Below the pieces are notes generated by a model that did not search any database, was not told where the DNA came from, and worked only from the letters and a program-made list of their open reading frames with translations. Source: Ziziphus jujuba (taxonomy: Eukaryota > Streptophyta > Magnoliopsida > Rosales > Rhamnaceae). From it: a stretch of DNA of 64,000 nucleotides. The DNA is taken from assembly GCF_031755915.1 (NCBI RefSeq), contig NC_083385.1:17505001-17569000 (forward strand), given 5' to 3'. Shown here piece after piece: positions 10,693 to 22,056 of this stretch; the first letter of the stretch is position 1, and every line of letters begins with the position of its first letter. The translations under genes and the position numbers were made by a program.

Positions 10693-11867
10693 TGTCCTGC
10701 GACTGTGTGTAGCGCACTCTGTCACTGATTCTCTTTTGGCCTGAGAAAGCCCCGGTTGAATCTTTTGGTGTGAGCGGGAGTGACCGAGGGAGGTTAAAAT
10801 GGGCATTTTAAGAATTTTCCTTTTTAAAACCGATTAATGAGTTATAAATAGTTTATTTTATAATCATTAAATAAATTCTAAAATACATTATAAACAATAT
10901 TTATATTTTTCTGAAAATTTTTTATTATCACTACCATATTCTTTTTATATATTTTTCCAAAAATATGTAATTTATACATATATATATATATATATATTTA
11001 CTACCAACCAAAGAGTTAAATAGTAAAAAATACAAGATAGTAAGATATTTCCCAGCTATTAATACAATGATAAATAATAATCGAGTATAAATTATAATCA
11101 TTAATGTCGAAATATAGCTTATTTCTTGTATTATGTGAAAATGAATAAGAACTTAATATTTTATAATTATAATTATTGAACCTATAAATTAAACTTAAAA
11201 TAAAATTCTATTTGTACATAAAATCCCCCTTTTTTTTTTTTTCTTTTTTTTTTGGGTTTCCCTCCTAATCCCTCCAGTGAAATATTTTCTGTTATCTTCT
11301 CTATTAGAGAAATTTTTGGTCCACATTCATAATTTATTTAAGGTGGTAATGTTAACCCTTTTTTTTGTTGATTTTTTGATAAAGAGACATTTTTTTTTTT
11401 TTTTTGGGTGAATAAGAGTTATAACTCACATGCAAAGTACAATAAATTATACATAAATTATCTAAATAAAGCCCCATTTTGCAAGAAACAATTTCTACAC
11501 AACAAATGCACACACTCACCAAATCTTCAAGAAAAGAGCATTCTACAGAATCTCCAGAGCCCTAAAGAGCCTCACAGCAACAGGTAAGCAAAACAACATG
11601 TAACATCTTAGAAGTGTCATGGAAATCCAGACCCAGAATTTGTAAAATTATGTAACATTCTATCGATTATATTGGAGTACCAAATAAACAGCAATGTAGA
11701 GTTGAAAGGGAAAAAACCAATCAACCCTACCAAGAATTACAACATTATACAAAAAGATGATCCACGAAAGAAATTGAGCAATAATCCAAACCAGGAATAT
11801 GTCAGATTCTTTGTTTTATCATTTTTCTCACTGGTGTTTTACTGAACAATCACTTAAAACATAAGGT
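10693..11867. other. AT-rich spacer between TBCC and RPL29
   Basis: This holds the TBCC promoter (minus-strand gene starting at 10692) and the 3' flank of the L29 gene. It contains (AT)n near 10978-10997 and poly-T tracts near 11229-11252 and 11391-11406. No further gene is seen. Confidence 0.5.
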
Positions 11868-14275
11868 TTAAGCAGACTTCTCAACTTCTACAGTTGCTTC
11901 TGACGCTTTTGCTGCTGCTTCTTCTGCCAGCAACTTTTTCAAGGATGGAGGTGGTCTTACAACTATGCTCTTCTTCCATTGCCGATCAAACTTTCTCGAC
12001 AATCTCTTATTGATTCCCTCTTCAATTTCTCTTTCCCTTCTAACAGTAAGCAAGCGAGCAACCTGTAATGCATATCCGTTTTAGATTAGTATGATATTAA
12101 TGGTCGAAAAGATAGTAATATACATTGTAACCCTCCACAAGAACCTATCAAGTTTTACAAAAAGAAAAACAGAATATAGTTATTGCTTAAAAACAAGTGT
12201 AATGAACTAAACAAGCCATAGTCACTGGCCTTTCAAAAATCAAGAGCATTAAAGACATTTTAACTAAAAGACAGGAGGTCAAGCATTTCAAGCTAACATC
12301 AACTTGTAATGGTGAAACCTGTTTCACGATGTAATCTTTTAGGTCATTGCTTATTATCCTTTTACAAAAAGAAAACGTAGTAGAGAGCTCCACTTACCAT
12401 CTTACCCAAAATTTTGAACTTTTGTTGTGTCGGTAACGACAATGCTAAGCATTAACAAAGATGAAACACAATGAAGAGAGAAGATTGAGATGAAAATGGA
12501 TGTACCAGATGTGGAACTTAGAACGCATTGCTATTCCCCTAATTTAGCAGGAAAAGCCAGCAAAACATACACTAGGGCAGCCCTTAACTACATATTTCCT
12601 CATAGGCTAATTTTTTTAATAATATTTGTTGTCTGATAATGCTTATACAACAATGCTTAAATTGCCAGATAAATATATGCCATATCTCATCCTTCCTTCC
12701 ATCCCCAAGTAAAAAGGAGAAAAAGATCTTCCCTATAATGTCACAACCAGATTTAAAAGCAAAGAAAAACTGATGGCAAAATCTATCATATTATAAAATA
12801 CAGTAATTAAGTCACCATAAATTTAAATCATCCAAATGGTGTCATCTGAGAAATCCTGATGTCTCTTTAAGAAAGTCGCATAATACCTCGGGTAACTTGA
12901 TTTTGGGCCTACCACCTGTAACCTATTCTTGTACAATGTTAAACCAGAACCACATCATTTTAGCTGACCCTCCAGAGGTTCACTATTCATTTATTTCCAA
13001 GCTTCTTGCCTTTAGATCTGCATTATTTTGTACTACTTAACAATCCAGCAGTACTCACCATCTAACCATCCAAGGTAAGTCATGACGATGGAGTTCTTAC
13101 TTTTGACAGACTGATAGGATATGTACCCACAGAGTGCACTTAGTGAAAAAAACATAGACTACATGTAAAAAACCTCATTATATGTATTTAAGTATTAAAA
13201 TGAACCTACCATACTCAATATGCAATGGACTAAAGAAGATACATACATACAACATAACGCTTGAAAACATTTTATGGAGACGATTCAATTATGAACCAAC
13301 CAATGACACAAGATGTTTTACTCCCACTAGCAATCTAAACAACAAAAAACCAAAATAAGTAGCCTGTTTTCTTATTTATTTAACCCCTACAGTCTATAGC
13401 ATGTCTTTCAATTTCCAAACCTAACAATATGAAGGAAAAACATTCGGAAGTAGCCTAGACAGTGTTCTCCTACCAAATTCAGCATATCAGTATCACTCAC
13501 AATTCCAACCAGAAAATATTGCCCTACAATCTATACGCAACAGATTGAAAAACTTCTTTCTTAAGAATTTCATGAGAAACTCCTTAACCCATTTTGAATT
13601 TTTAATCCATCAGCTTCCTCTTTATGGAAAAACATCAAATTGATTGCTCTTAGCAAAATATACTCTCAAATTGCTAAGCCCTCTGCTGAGAAAACTCAGA
13701 CCCACTTCAATTATCCAAAAGAGAAAATTTTCTACCCACCACATGTTTTTACTCTAATTATCAAACTTGGTCTTTATTGTATCAATTTATTTTCTAAGAA
13801 ACTACTATTTTTAACCCAACATCAGTTACTAAGAACAACATAAACCCAAACTGCAAGCTTTCATATAAAGAAGCAGTTAGTCTTTGAGATAAAGATTGAA
13901 AGGGAGAGAGAGAGAGAGAACGAGAAAGAGAGAGACCCTTTTGCGCATGCGACCGAAGTCGCTGGCTTTGAACTCATTTCGGACCGATTTCTCGAGGCGA
14001 AGCATGAGGAGCTCACCCTTGAGATCAATAACCTCCTCATTGATTTCTTCTGTGGTTTTGGCTCTTATTTCCTTCATCTCTTCGTCTCTCTTCGCCATCA
14101 TCACCACAGACGACGATGGGGAAGGCTTTCCAAACGACGCCGCTAAAGGAGGAACCCGAACGGGAAAGCTGAGTTGGAGCCTGAGACCATTGAAGGAGGA
14201 ATTTGGGAGCGATGAGAGAAGCTTTGGAGGTAATGTGGCGGTTGAAGGTGAAGCAATGGAGATGGGGCTCAACAT
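11868..14275 (-). CDS. RPL29: 50S ribosomal protein L29, chloroplastic (uL29c)
   Basis: Two exons, 14275-13937 and 12062-11868, are separated by an intron of about 1.87 kb and encode 177 aa. The protein is a component of the large subunit of the plastid ribosome, near the exit tunnel. Residues 1 to about 57 form a serine- and proline-rich plastid transit peptide. The L29 core follows, running from the KEIRAKTTEE region through DLKGELLMLRLEK to DFGRMRKR. Exon 2 continues as VARLLTVRRERE and ends in a plant-typical basic, then alanine/glutamate-rich tail. The start MLSPISIASPSTA was preferred over an in-frame ATG ten codons upstream because plant orthologues begin MLS-like. The donor is a slightly unusual GTCTCT after AGG; the acceptor is TTACAG. 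The reading frame closes across the junction. A GA-rich simple repeat (13900-13935) lies just inside the intron. Confidence 0.93.
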
Positions 14276-15289
14276 CTTCTTCCTTCGGCTTCTCTTTCCG
14301 GTCACAGCTCGCGCTCAGTGTAAAATGTAGATAAGGCCTTGCTTTTTTTTTTCATTTTTTTTTTTATCATTCATTTTTCCAATTATTTATTTAAAATATT
14401 TTAAACTTTTTTTTTTTTTTTTTTGGGGTCATGTATTATTTTTTTCTTTTATAATTTTCCTTTCTTTTCTTACTTATTTTCTTTTTTCAATTGAGAATTG
14501 TCATCGTTTTGTTTAAGCAGTGGAAAAGAGTTTTGATGATAAAATTTATTATCCTGTATCAAAAATATTTTAAATAGTAAAAGAAGAATTTTGAATTTTT
14601 TTTATGAGGTTGAGGACATGCATGATTTTAACTCTCTAACAAAATTAATATAAAAAATATTCTAAGATTTTCTTCGGAAAGTTTCAAATTTTAAAAGAAA
14701 AGATTTTCCAAACAATTTTTTGAAAATTAACTAGCAATCAATTTTGTTCGTGTAATATTTGGTTAGTAATAAAATTATCAATAATTAAATTTAATTATAT
14801 GTTATAAATTAAGAATAAATTTAGATTATAGAAAATCTGGTTACGAATTTTCAAAGGATTCTTAAGATTTTTAAGAGTAATGCTACATTTAATAAATTTT
14901 TTATTAAAATTTTGATAAATAATGTTTTTGCAGTATACAAGTGATAAATAGATTATTTATGTCTCGATGGAAAAATCAATTATATAATATCACATTATTA
15001 TTTACAAAAACTTTGACAAATAAATTTAATAAGTGTAAAATTACTAAATTCTCAAAATCACATATCTATTACCATATTACCATATTACCATTAGTGGGTG
15101 TTTTAAGCCAAATTTAACTATGGGTGATAAATAATTTTAAGCAATTCGTAGCACATATTGAGCCTGAGCTTGACTCAATTTTAACTCACTTGAACTTTCA
15201 GTTAAGCATAAACAGCTCATGATCAATTCAAACTTGATTCAAAAACTCACTCTAATCTGTCTGTAAAGAAAACGAGGCAAAGAAAACAA

Positions 15290-16190
15290 TAAATTAAATT
15301 TATAAATAATTTAAATTTATCATTTATATATTTATATAAAAATTATATTATAAACTTAAGCACATTTAGTATTTATAATGCATAATCAATATTTTTTATA
15401 TCTTAAATTTATAAATCTTTTAAACATAATTATTTTTATAATAATTAATTAGAATAAAGTAATTTATTAATTATTAATTTTAAATTTTTATCTTTAAGAA
15501 AACAAATATTTATGTTTTTAAATTTTTATAGTATAGTAAGCCAAAAAAATAAGGAACCCAATGTCAACCCATCATTAAGAATGGCCTATGTTTAAGGAAC
15601 CAATGCTATCCTCGAGTTAAACTCAAGTTTTTTATGAATGAGTCAAACTGAATTTGAAAATGCTAATACTCGACTTATTTACATTTCTATTCGAACCAAC
15701 TTGTAAAAAAGGAGCCAAATTTGAAAAATAAATAAAACTTGTGAGCCAATTTTTAACAATAAATCAAGTTTGTGAATAGTTCATAAATAATTTAAATTTG
15801 TTATTTATATACTATCAATATAAAATTTATATTATGAATTTAAGAACAATGAATATTTTAAGGCATAAACAATATTATTAATTTTAAATTTATAAACATT
15901 TTAAAAATAAAATAATTTTATAATAATATGAAATACTAAATGAAATTTATTGATTATCAGTGTTAAAAGTTTTATGTTGTGAAAACAAATGTTCATATTT
16001 TAAGTTTTTATGTTGTAACTTTTTATGTTGTAACGAGCTAGATCGAATCAAATTAAACTAAAATTTTCATAAAAAAGTTGAGTCGAATTTGAATAAATTA
16101 TTTTAAAATTTACAACTTAAATTAAATTTGAGCACTTCTAAAATCATACAAATCAGACTTGAAAATGCTAACATTTTGCTTGACTTATTT
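15290..16190. repeat. Degenerate direct repeat, about 490-bp period
   Basis: Sequence at about 15290-15545 (ATAAATAATTTAAATTTATC ...) recurs in diverged form at about 15780-16030. The shared phrases GAAAATGCTAA ... GACTTATTTACA at about 15657-15691 and 16160-16193 lie in the same relative positions. The interspersed strings rich in CTCGA/TTCGA and AACTCA resemble a dispersed plant repeat type, but I cannot name a family. The repeat is non-coding. Confidence 0.6.
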
Positions 16191-16928
16191 ACACGCATAA
16201 ATTTTGTCATTTTACAATTTTTTATTTTTGATTTTGTTAGGATGCTAAATTGGTTGGAAATTGGGATTTGGAAGCTTCACATTGACGTGGACTTTAATTG
16301 GCACCATAAAGTTTGACGGCACAAAATCTCAAAGCTTATTATGACTCATTCTCCGTATAATATATAAATGTGGAATACTGATATCATCTGCCATCATAAT
16401 ATTTTTTTTAATTATTTCTAAAATCATTTTTTTTTATTCTTTAAGATTTTATTAAAATTTTATTCAGTACTAAATTGAATGTCTATGTAAAAATATGAGA
16501 TTTTTTATCATTTATTGGTTTTATTAAAAAATATATATTTTTATTATTGTAATATTATATGATTGATTGAAACGGTATAAATTTTTTTACTTTTTATGTT
16601 TGTATTCAAAAATATATAAAATCTATTATAAAAAAATAATGAATATATATCTATTACAAATAAATATTTATTTATTATTATAATATTATATGTAAAATTA
16701 CACTATTGGGTTTAAGTTAATAATTTATATCTTTATAAATAAAAATAAATCCATAAATATTTATTATTATAATATTATAATATATATATATATGTATGAC
16801 ATTATTATTATAATATTTTTTATAATGTTATATATGTTTTTTTATTTGGACGTGAAATAAAATAATAAAATAAACATATATATATATATATTATTATAAT
16901 ATTATATATGATATAAATTGTATTTGCA

Positions 16929-16931
<3 letters not shown>

Positions 16932-16982
<51 letters not shown>
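16932..16982. repeat. (AT)n microsatellite, about 25 units
   Basis: This is the longest pure dinucleotide run in the window. It lies in the left arm of the foldback element. The right arm has only a short AT run at the corresponding place, so the expansion came after the arms formed. Confidence 0.9.
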
Positions 16983-16986
<4 letters not shown>

Positions 16987-17316
16987 AATCAAATGTATTT
17001 TAAATATTTTTATATATATAAATGTGATTATATAGAAACTAATAATGACATCTCTTTATTTGGACATAAAAAATATAATATCATAAATAATAATTGTTAA
17101 ATATGACAAAATAAGATTTATATTCAAAATAAATTATTTGATTTTATTTTATTTACCATTTGAATCAAATATATTTGATTATAAATTAGTAAGTGATATA
17201 TTTTAGTTATTTAAAATTTCATTGTTCAATATTTTGTTAGTTTTTATTATATCATATTTCTGTTTTAGTTATTAATTTTTTTTTTGTTTTTATTGTTTAA
17301 TTTCAATTCTTTTTCG

Positions 17317-17463
17317 ATGGATCTTAATTATGATCATCTTGATTATGGGCATGGATGTGAACCATGTTATGGATTTTTAGTTAAAGTTGATGATGCTGAA
17401 TCAATATATACTATGAAATTGATTGAAAAGAATAAAATATTTCTGATGAAGATTCCAAATTGA
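17317..17463 (+). CDS. Small open frame in the loop of the foldback element, hypothetical
   Basis: An ATG-initiated open frame of 48 codons sits exactly in the spacer between the two inverted arms. Its composition is more complex than the surrounding AT-rich arms: the product begins MDLNYDHLDYGHGCEPCYG and carries a CEPC motif. It resembles no family I recognise. It could be a captured host-gene fragment, as happens in Pack-type elements, or a chance frame. No splice sites or upstream regulatory signal support it, so the call is weak. Confidence 0.25.
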   Translation: MDLNYDHLDYGHGCEPCYGFLVKVDDAESIYTMKLIEKNKIFLMKIPN

Positions 17464-19542
17464 TTATTAATTCATTTTTATATATCAACTTGAAATAAAT
17501 TGATAACTAAAATAGAAATATAAGATAATAAAAACCAATAAAATATTAAACAATGAAATTTTAAATAATCGAAGAGTGTCACTTACTAATTTATAATCAA
17601 ATGTATTTGACTTAATTGGGAAATTAAATAAAATCGAATAATTTATTTTGAATATACATCTTATTTTACCATGTTTAATCGATTATTATTTATAATATTA
17701 TATTTTTTATGTCCAAATAAGAAAAAATCTTTATTAACTTTTATATAATCATATTCGTATATGTAAAAATATTTAAATTAAATTTAATTAAGAGAACCAT
17801 ATATATATATACACAAATACAATATGTCATATATAATATTATAATAATAAAAATATATATTTAATTCTTTCGTTCCACATCCAAATTTATTATGTATAAA
17901 AATAAAAAAACATATATAATATTATAATAATATTATTATAAAAATATAATATTATATAAAATATATATATATATATATTTATATTTATTATCATTTTATA
18001 ATAATAGATTTTATATATTTTTTGGTAAAATATAAAAAATCTCATACTTCCAAATAACTATTTTATTTAGTACTGATTAATATTTTGATAAGATTTTAAA
18101 TAATAAAAGAAAAAGAAATATGATTTTTTAATTGATAATTTTGAAGGAAATTTTAAAAAATTTTATAGTGACACATGACACTAACTATTTTACTTTTATA
18201 AATTATATAGATTTGGATTGAAATAAAAAAATAATTTTATTTTAGTTATTATAAATTATAATATTGTAGCTTAATAAAATGAAATTTCATTAATGCCTAA
18301 TAAACCACCATATCCCTTAGCGCCTTCCCCAATTTTTGGAGTTATAATGCATGTTTGTTATTATGTTTCATATATATATATATGTATTATATATAAAAGT
18401 AAAATAGTAAAAAAATTTCTCTCATATCATTATTAGATTTGAATATAATTATTTATTATATATTATTTTTAAAATAATCTATTATGGTTACACATACCGT
18501 ATATTGTATGGGGATCAATGTTAGTAATAATAATAATAATAATAAAGACTTCTTTACCAACTTCCTCTTATGCCAGCTCAAAAATAAAAAGGTTTACCGT
18601 TATGGTTTGGCCTGTAGTTTCAATTCTTAGAACATCTTTATAATAGATATGGATTATTCTTTATGTAGTATAAAAATTGATATTTTTAAATTTAGATAAC
18701 AAAAATATATTATTAATTTTTAAATTATTCTTCAATGATAATGTACATAGAAGTTATTTATGGCTATTAATTAATTAAATATTTTATTAATTTTTTTTTA
18801 ATTTGATATTTTAAGAAAAATTTTGTTTATTAGGAAATTTTAATACAATAGATTCTCCAATAGTAGTCTTTCCAGTCTTTATTTTTTATTTTGACCATAT
18901 TAGTTTAACAGAGTATTTAAATAAATTAATTGTAGAATATTTTTGAATACCTATACATTTTTAACGTGGCAACAGAAAATCTAATAATAAATAGAATTAT
19001 TAAAAATGCTCTTGTTATCTAGTGATTTATTTGCTCCTCTTTCTAATATGATTCAATTTTATTAGCCAAAAAAAAAAAAAGTAAAAATATTTGGTTTATG
19101 GATTTATCAACCTAAAAACAAATAAAAGCATGCCACATAGTATTATTATTCTTTTGCATATCTTAGTAAAGATAATTCTCTAACATAAAATTAAAGGGAA
19201 AACAATACTAAAGATATCTTATCCTTTTCAGCAACAACAAAATAAATCCCGTACTGGGACCTGAAAACATCATTATCTTGCATAGATTTTTTTTTTTAAT
19301 AAACATATTACATATAATTGAATATACCAATTGTTATTATCATGAAAAATAATATTTGTTATCATAGTGATCCTAATTAATAGATGATATCTAATGAGAA
19401 TATGACAATTGAAATAATTATCATTAAAAGATTTTTTTTAGGATTTCAAAATAAAAAACAATAAAATTAAATATTTTAATAAAAGTTACCACATAAACAC
19501 TGATTTTCGTTAATAATAACAAACAGTAGAATTCTATGATAA

Positions 19543-19574
<32 letters not shown>

Positions 19575-20129
19575 TGATAAAAATATGATCATATTAAGCG
19601 CCTAGACATCTATAATCTTAGATCTACAAAATCACCATCAAATCAAGACATATGAATCTTTCTTACCATTGAAAATTTGAAATTTCCTCTCTTTGGATTT
19701 GCCTTTAAGCGCCTCCAAGCGTTATCTTTAATCTTAGTGTGTCCTCCACTGTTCAACCTATAATCAAAGGTCAAACCTAACGATCTTTCCTTCAACAGCA
19801 ATATCTTATCTGTAGCTAGCGTTGCACTTTGTGATAAAACCAAACATATAAAAACTAATGGCAGCGGATTTACTCAATGACTTGGCTTGTCAAAGCGCCT
19901 TCCTTTATGGCTTAAACAAGCTCTTGCTTTGCTGCTTGGAAATTGAACACCGAACAAAGGAAGTCTAACCACTTCATCATTTTTAAAATACATTTCTCTC
20001 CATTTACCAAATCAAACTCATCCTCAAATAGATCATTTTCAACTATGAGCTAATACTTGAATTTAAGATTTTTGTGTTCGCATAATTTAATAAGTATATA
20101 CAATCAAGTACACACCATGGCATAATCCT

Positions 20130-20182
20130 CCCCCCCCCCCCCCCCCCCCCCCGGGGCCAAAAAAAAAAAAAAAAAAAAAAAA
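20130..20182. repeat. Poly-C / poly-A compound homopolymer tract
   Basis: About 23 C residues (20130-20152) are followed by GGGGCC and about 24 A residues. Similar sequence lies on both sides: AGTACACACCATGGCA before and AGTACACGCCATGTCA after, so the tract sits inside a short direct duplication. Homopolymers this long are prone to sequencing and assembly error. Confidence 0.7.
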
Positions 20183-20640
20183 GAACAGTACACGCCATGT
20201 CAATATAATAGTTGTACCATCACAATTATCTTTTATCAATTCCGAATCATTTTAAGGGTTCAAAAAATTATTCATACAACGTTCATTTTATTTGATACTA
20301 AATCATTTCATCAATTTCAACCCAAAAAAAAAAAAAAAAATTCATTGCATCAATTTGATGTTAATCTCACTTTTAAATGTATATATAATAAGTTGCATAA
20401 AATTATATTTTGAAGTTTCGTTATTATGGTAGTTGGCAAAGTTTAGATTTTATTCAAATGGTATGAAATTATCATGCTATAGAATAATTTTAGGGGAATT
20501 TTGCGCGATACCCCTATTGGAAAGCCTTTAATGAAATATACCCGTTTCCTTTTAAGGTTTTTTGTTTTACCCTTTTATTTTTTAATATTCCTAAACTATC
20601 TCAATACACATGAAATACCCAATGAAAAGAGGAAAGGGAA

Positions 20641-21232
20641 AATGAGAGAATGGCGAAGTAGCTACCAGAGAGTTCTTCAGGAGGAGAGACGAATGGAGGA
20701 ATCATCCTAGGTTCAGCAATTAGCCCAGCCATACCCTTCTCGGTTTTGGCCTCGGAGTCCCATCATCGACGTTTACCTGATCAGCGAGCAGATCTACAGC
20801 AAACTCCTTGGTCCTTCCTCTTCCTCCTCTTCTGGGTCTGCTTTTAATGGTGTGGTCTTTCCTGGATTTTTCAAGAAATCTTCAAAATGGAAAAATACAA
20901 TTAGAATCCTATCGTCGGAATCCTAGCTTGGTTTTTGTCATAGGGACTTGCCAAATGGAAGTTTATTTTGGAAGCCGCAGCAGGAGGAATCATCCATGGT
21001 TAGATTCAATTCTGCTATACTTCTAATCTTTTTCTCTTAATTTTGTTGCTTTTCTTGCTTTGAGTAGGGAGAGAAAAAAAAAAAAAAAAAGAAGTGAAAA
21101 TTTGTTTTAAAAATGCAAAACTTTAGCATTTAAATTTTGTCAAGTTTTCTGAATTTTTGACTATATATGTTTTTATGATAAATTTTTAGGTGAAGTATTC
21201 AAGAGGGCCTAATCCTACCAACTATGAGTAAT
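20641..21232 (+). pseudogene. Possible degenerate coding fragment, origin uncertain
   Basis: From about 20641 the sequence is less AT-rich and has coding-like composition. One frame from about 20712 reads QQLAQPYPSRFWPRSPIID and continues open to near 20922, but an in-frame stop lies just upstream and no start is evident. After a pyrimidine-rich stretch ending TTTTTAG at 21190, a short frame reads VKYSRGPNPTNYE before a stop at about 21230. The start of that peptide resembles the N terminus of ribosomal protein L17/uL22 of plants (VKYSRxPxNPT). The two parts need not belong together. I treat this as a decayed gene fragment or captured exon, with low certainty. Confidence 0.25.
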
Positions 21233-22056
21233 TTTTCCATCCGTTTTTTTGTTTTAATTGTCGTTGTTGATTTATAGAATTTTGTTGGCCGCTGAGAAAA
21301 TCTTGGAAAAGGGAGGAGATAAGTTAATTTTTTGAAATATCAAATTTGCATTTTTGAGCAAAAAATATTGATTTTTGCATATTGTTGCATTTAACACATA
21401 TTAGGAGACTTGTGGGGGCCAAAAAATTGGTAAAATATGATAACCATAGAGGTTTCGGTAATTAGTGATGAAACCTAAGGTAATTTTTTCAGGAACTACA
21501 AATTGATTACCGTAGATTTCATCGGTAATTACCGAAGGCCTTATGGTAATCAAATTTTTTTGCCAATTCTAGTTTCAATAGCAGCTAAATCTAAAGCAGT
21601 TGATTTAAACAGAACTGTTCAACATGAACAAAAGTTTCGATGAAAATATAACATTAACAAATATTAGCACAAAAAAAGGGGACAAAAACCAGGTAACAGT
21701 ACAAATTTCTTGAATATATCTCATGCCAAGCGTAAAAATAGGATCAGCAACTGTCATATTCTACTATAAGCTAACTTTGAAATGTTTGCTAGTCTAACCT
21801 TATTCGATTCATTTAAACTATAGTTTGTAGTAATTACTTGCCCACTAATTGTGGAAACTTTCTCATTTATAAAATTGAAGTACACCATATTCTAAATAAA
21901 AATATATCAACTCTTGATTCTGGTGCTGATGCTGTAGCTTCTACCACTTCACGCATTTGGAATCATCACAAATTAGCTTGATTTATTAATAAGAAAGGCT
22001 AATGAGCATATCCAAACATATATATATATATATATATATATATAAGTAATCAACTA

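Larger units (their letters stand above)
16390..18175. mobile_element. AT-rich foldback-type element with long inverted arms
   Basis: The left arm (about 16437-17280) is largely the reverse complement of the right arm (about 17500-18112). Diagnostic pairs are CAGTACTAAAT near 16466 with ATTTAGTACTG near 18064, ATTTGGACATAAAAAATATAA near 17057 with its complement near 17700-17720, and GATTATAAATTAGTAAGTGA near 17178 with its complement near 17583-17602. Weaker similarity continues outward to about 16390 and 18175. The arms differ mainly by AT expansions, including the 50-bp (AT)n at 16932-16982. The spacer is about 220 bp and holds a 48-codon open frame. Foldback, long-TIR MITE or Mutator-like origins are all possible; no convincing target duplication was found. 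Confidence 0.7.
14276..22056. other. Long AT-rich intergenic block without intact genes
   Basis: Nearly 8 kb between RPL29 and the RRM locus shows no intact gene. It holds poly-T tracts after the L29 promoter (14343-14425), a degenerate direct repeat (about 15290-16190), a large inverted-repeat element (about 16390-18175), (TAA)n at 18526-18546, (AT)n at 19549-19574, a poly-C/poly-A tract (20130-20182) and a possible degenerate coding fragment (20641-21232). Most other open frames arise from low-complexity AT sequence. Confidence 0.6.

Noticed and set aside
10693..10806. In-frame upstream ATG extending TBCC by 38 residues
   Set aside because: The extension has no similarity to the family; the acidic MEDEEESLSS start fits TBCC orthologues better.
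16918..17100. Open frame starting in the (AT)n tract
   Set aside because: The first half is tyrosine-isoleucine repeat from the microsatellite, so it is not a gene.
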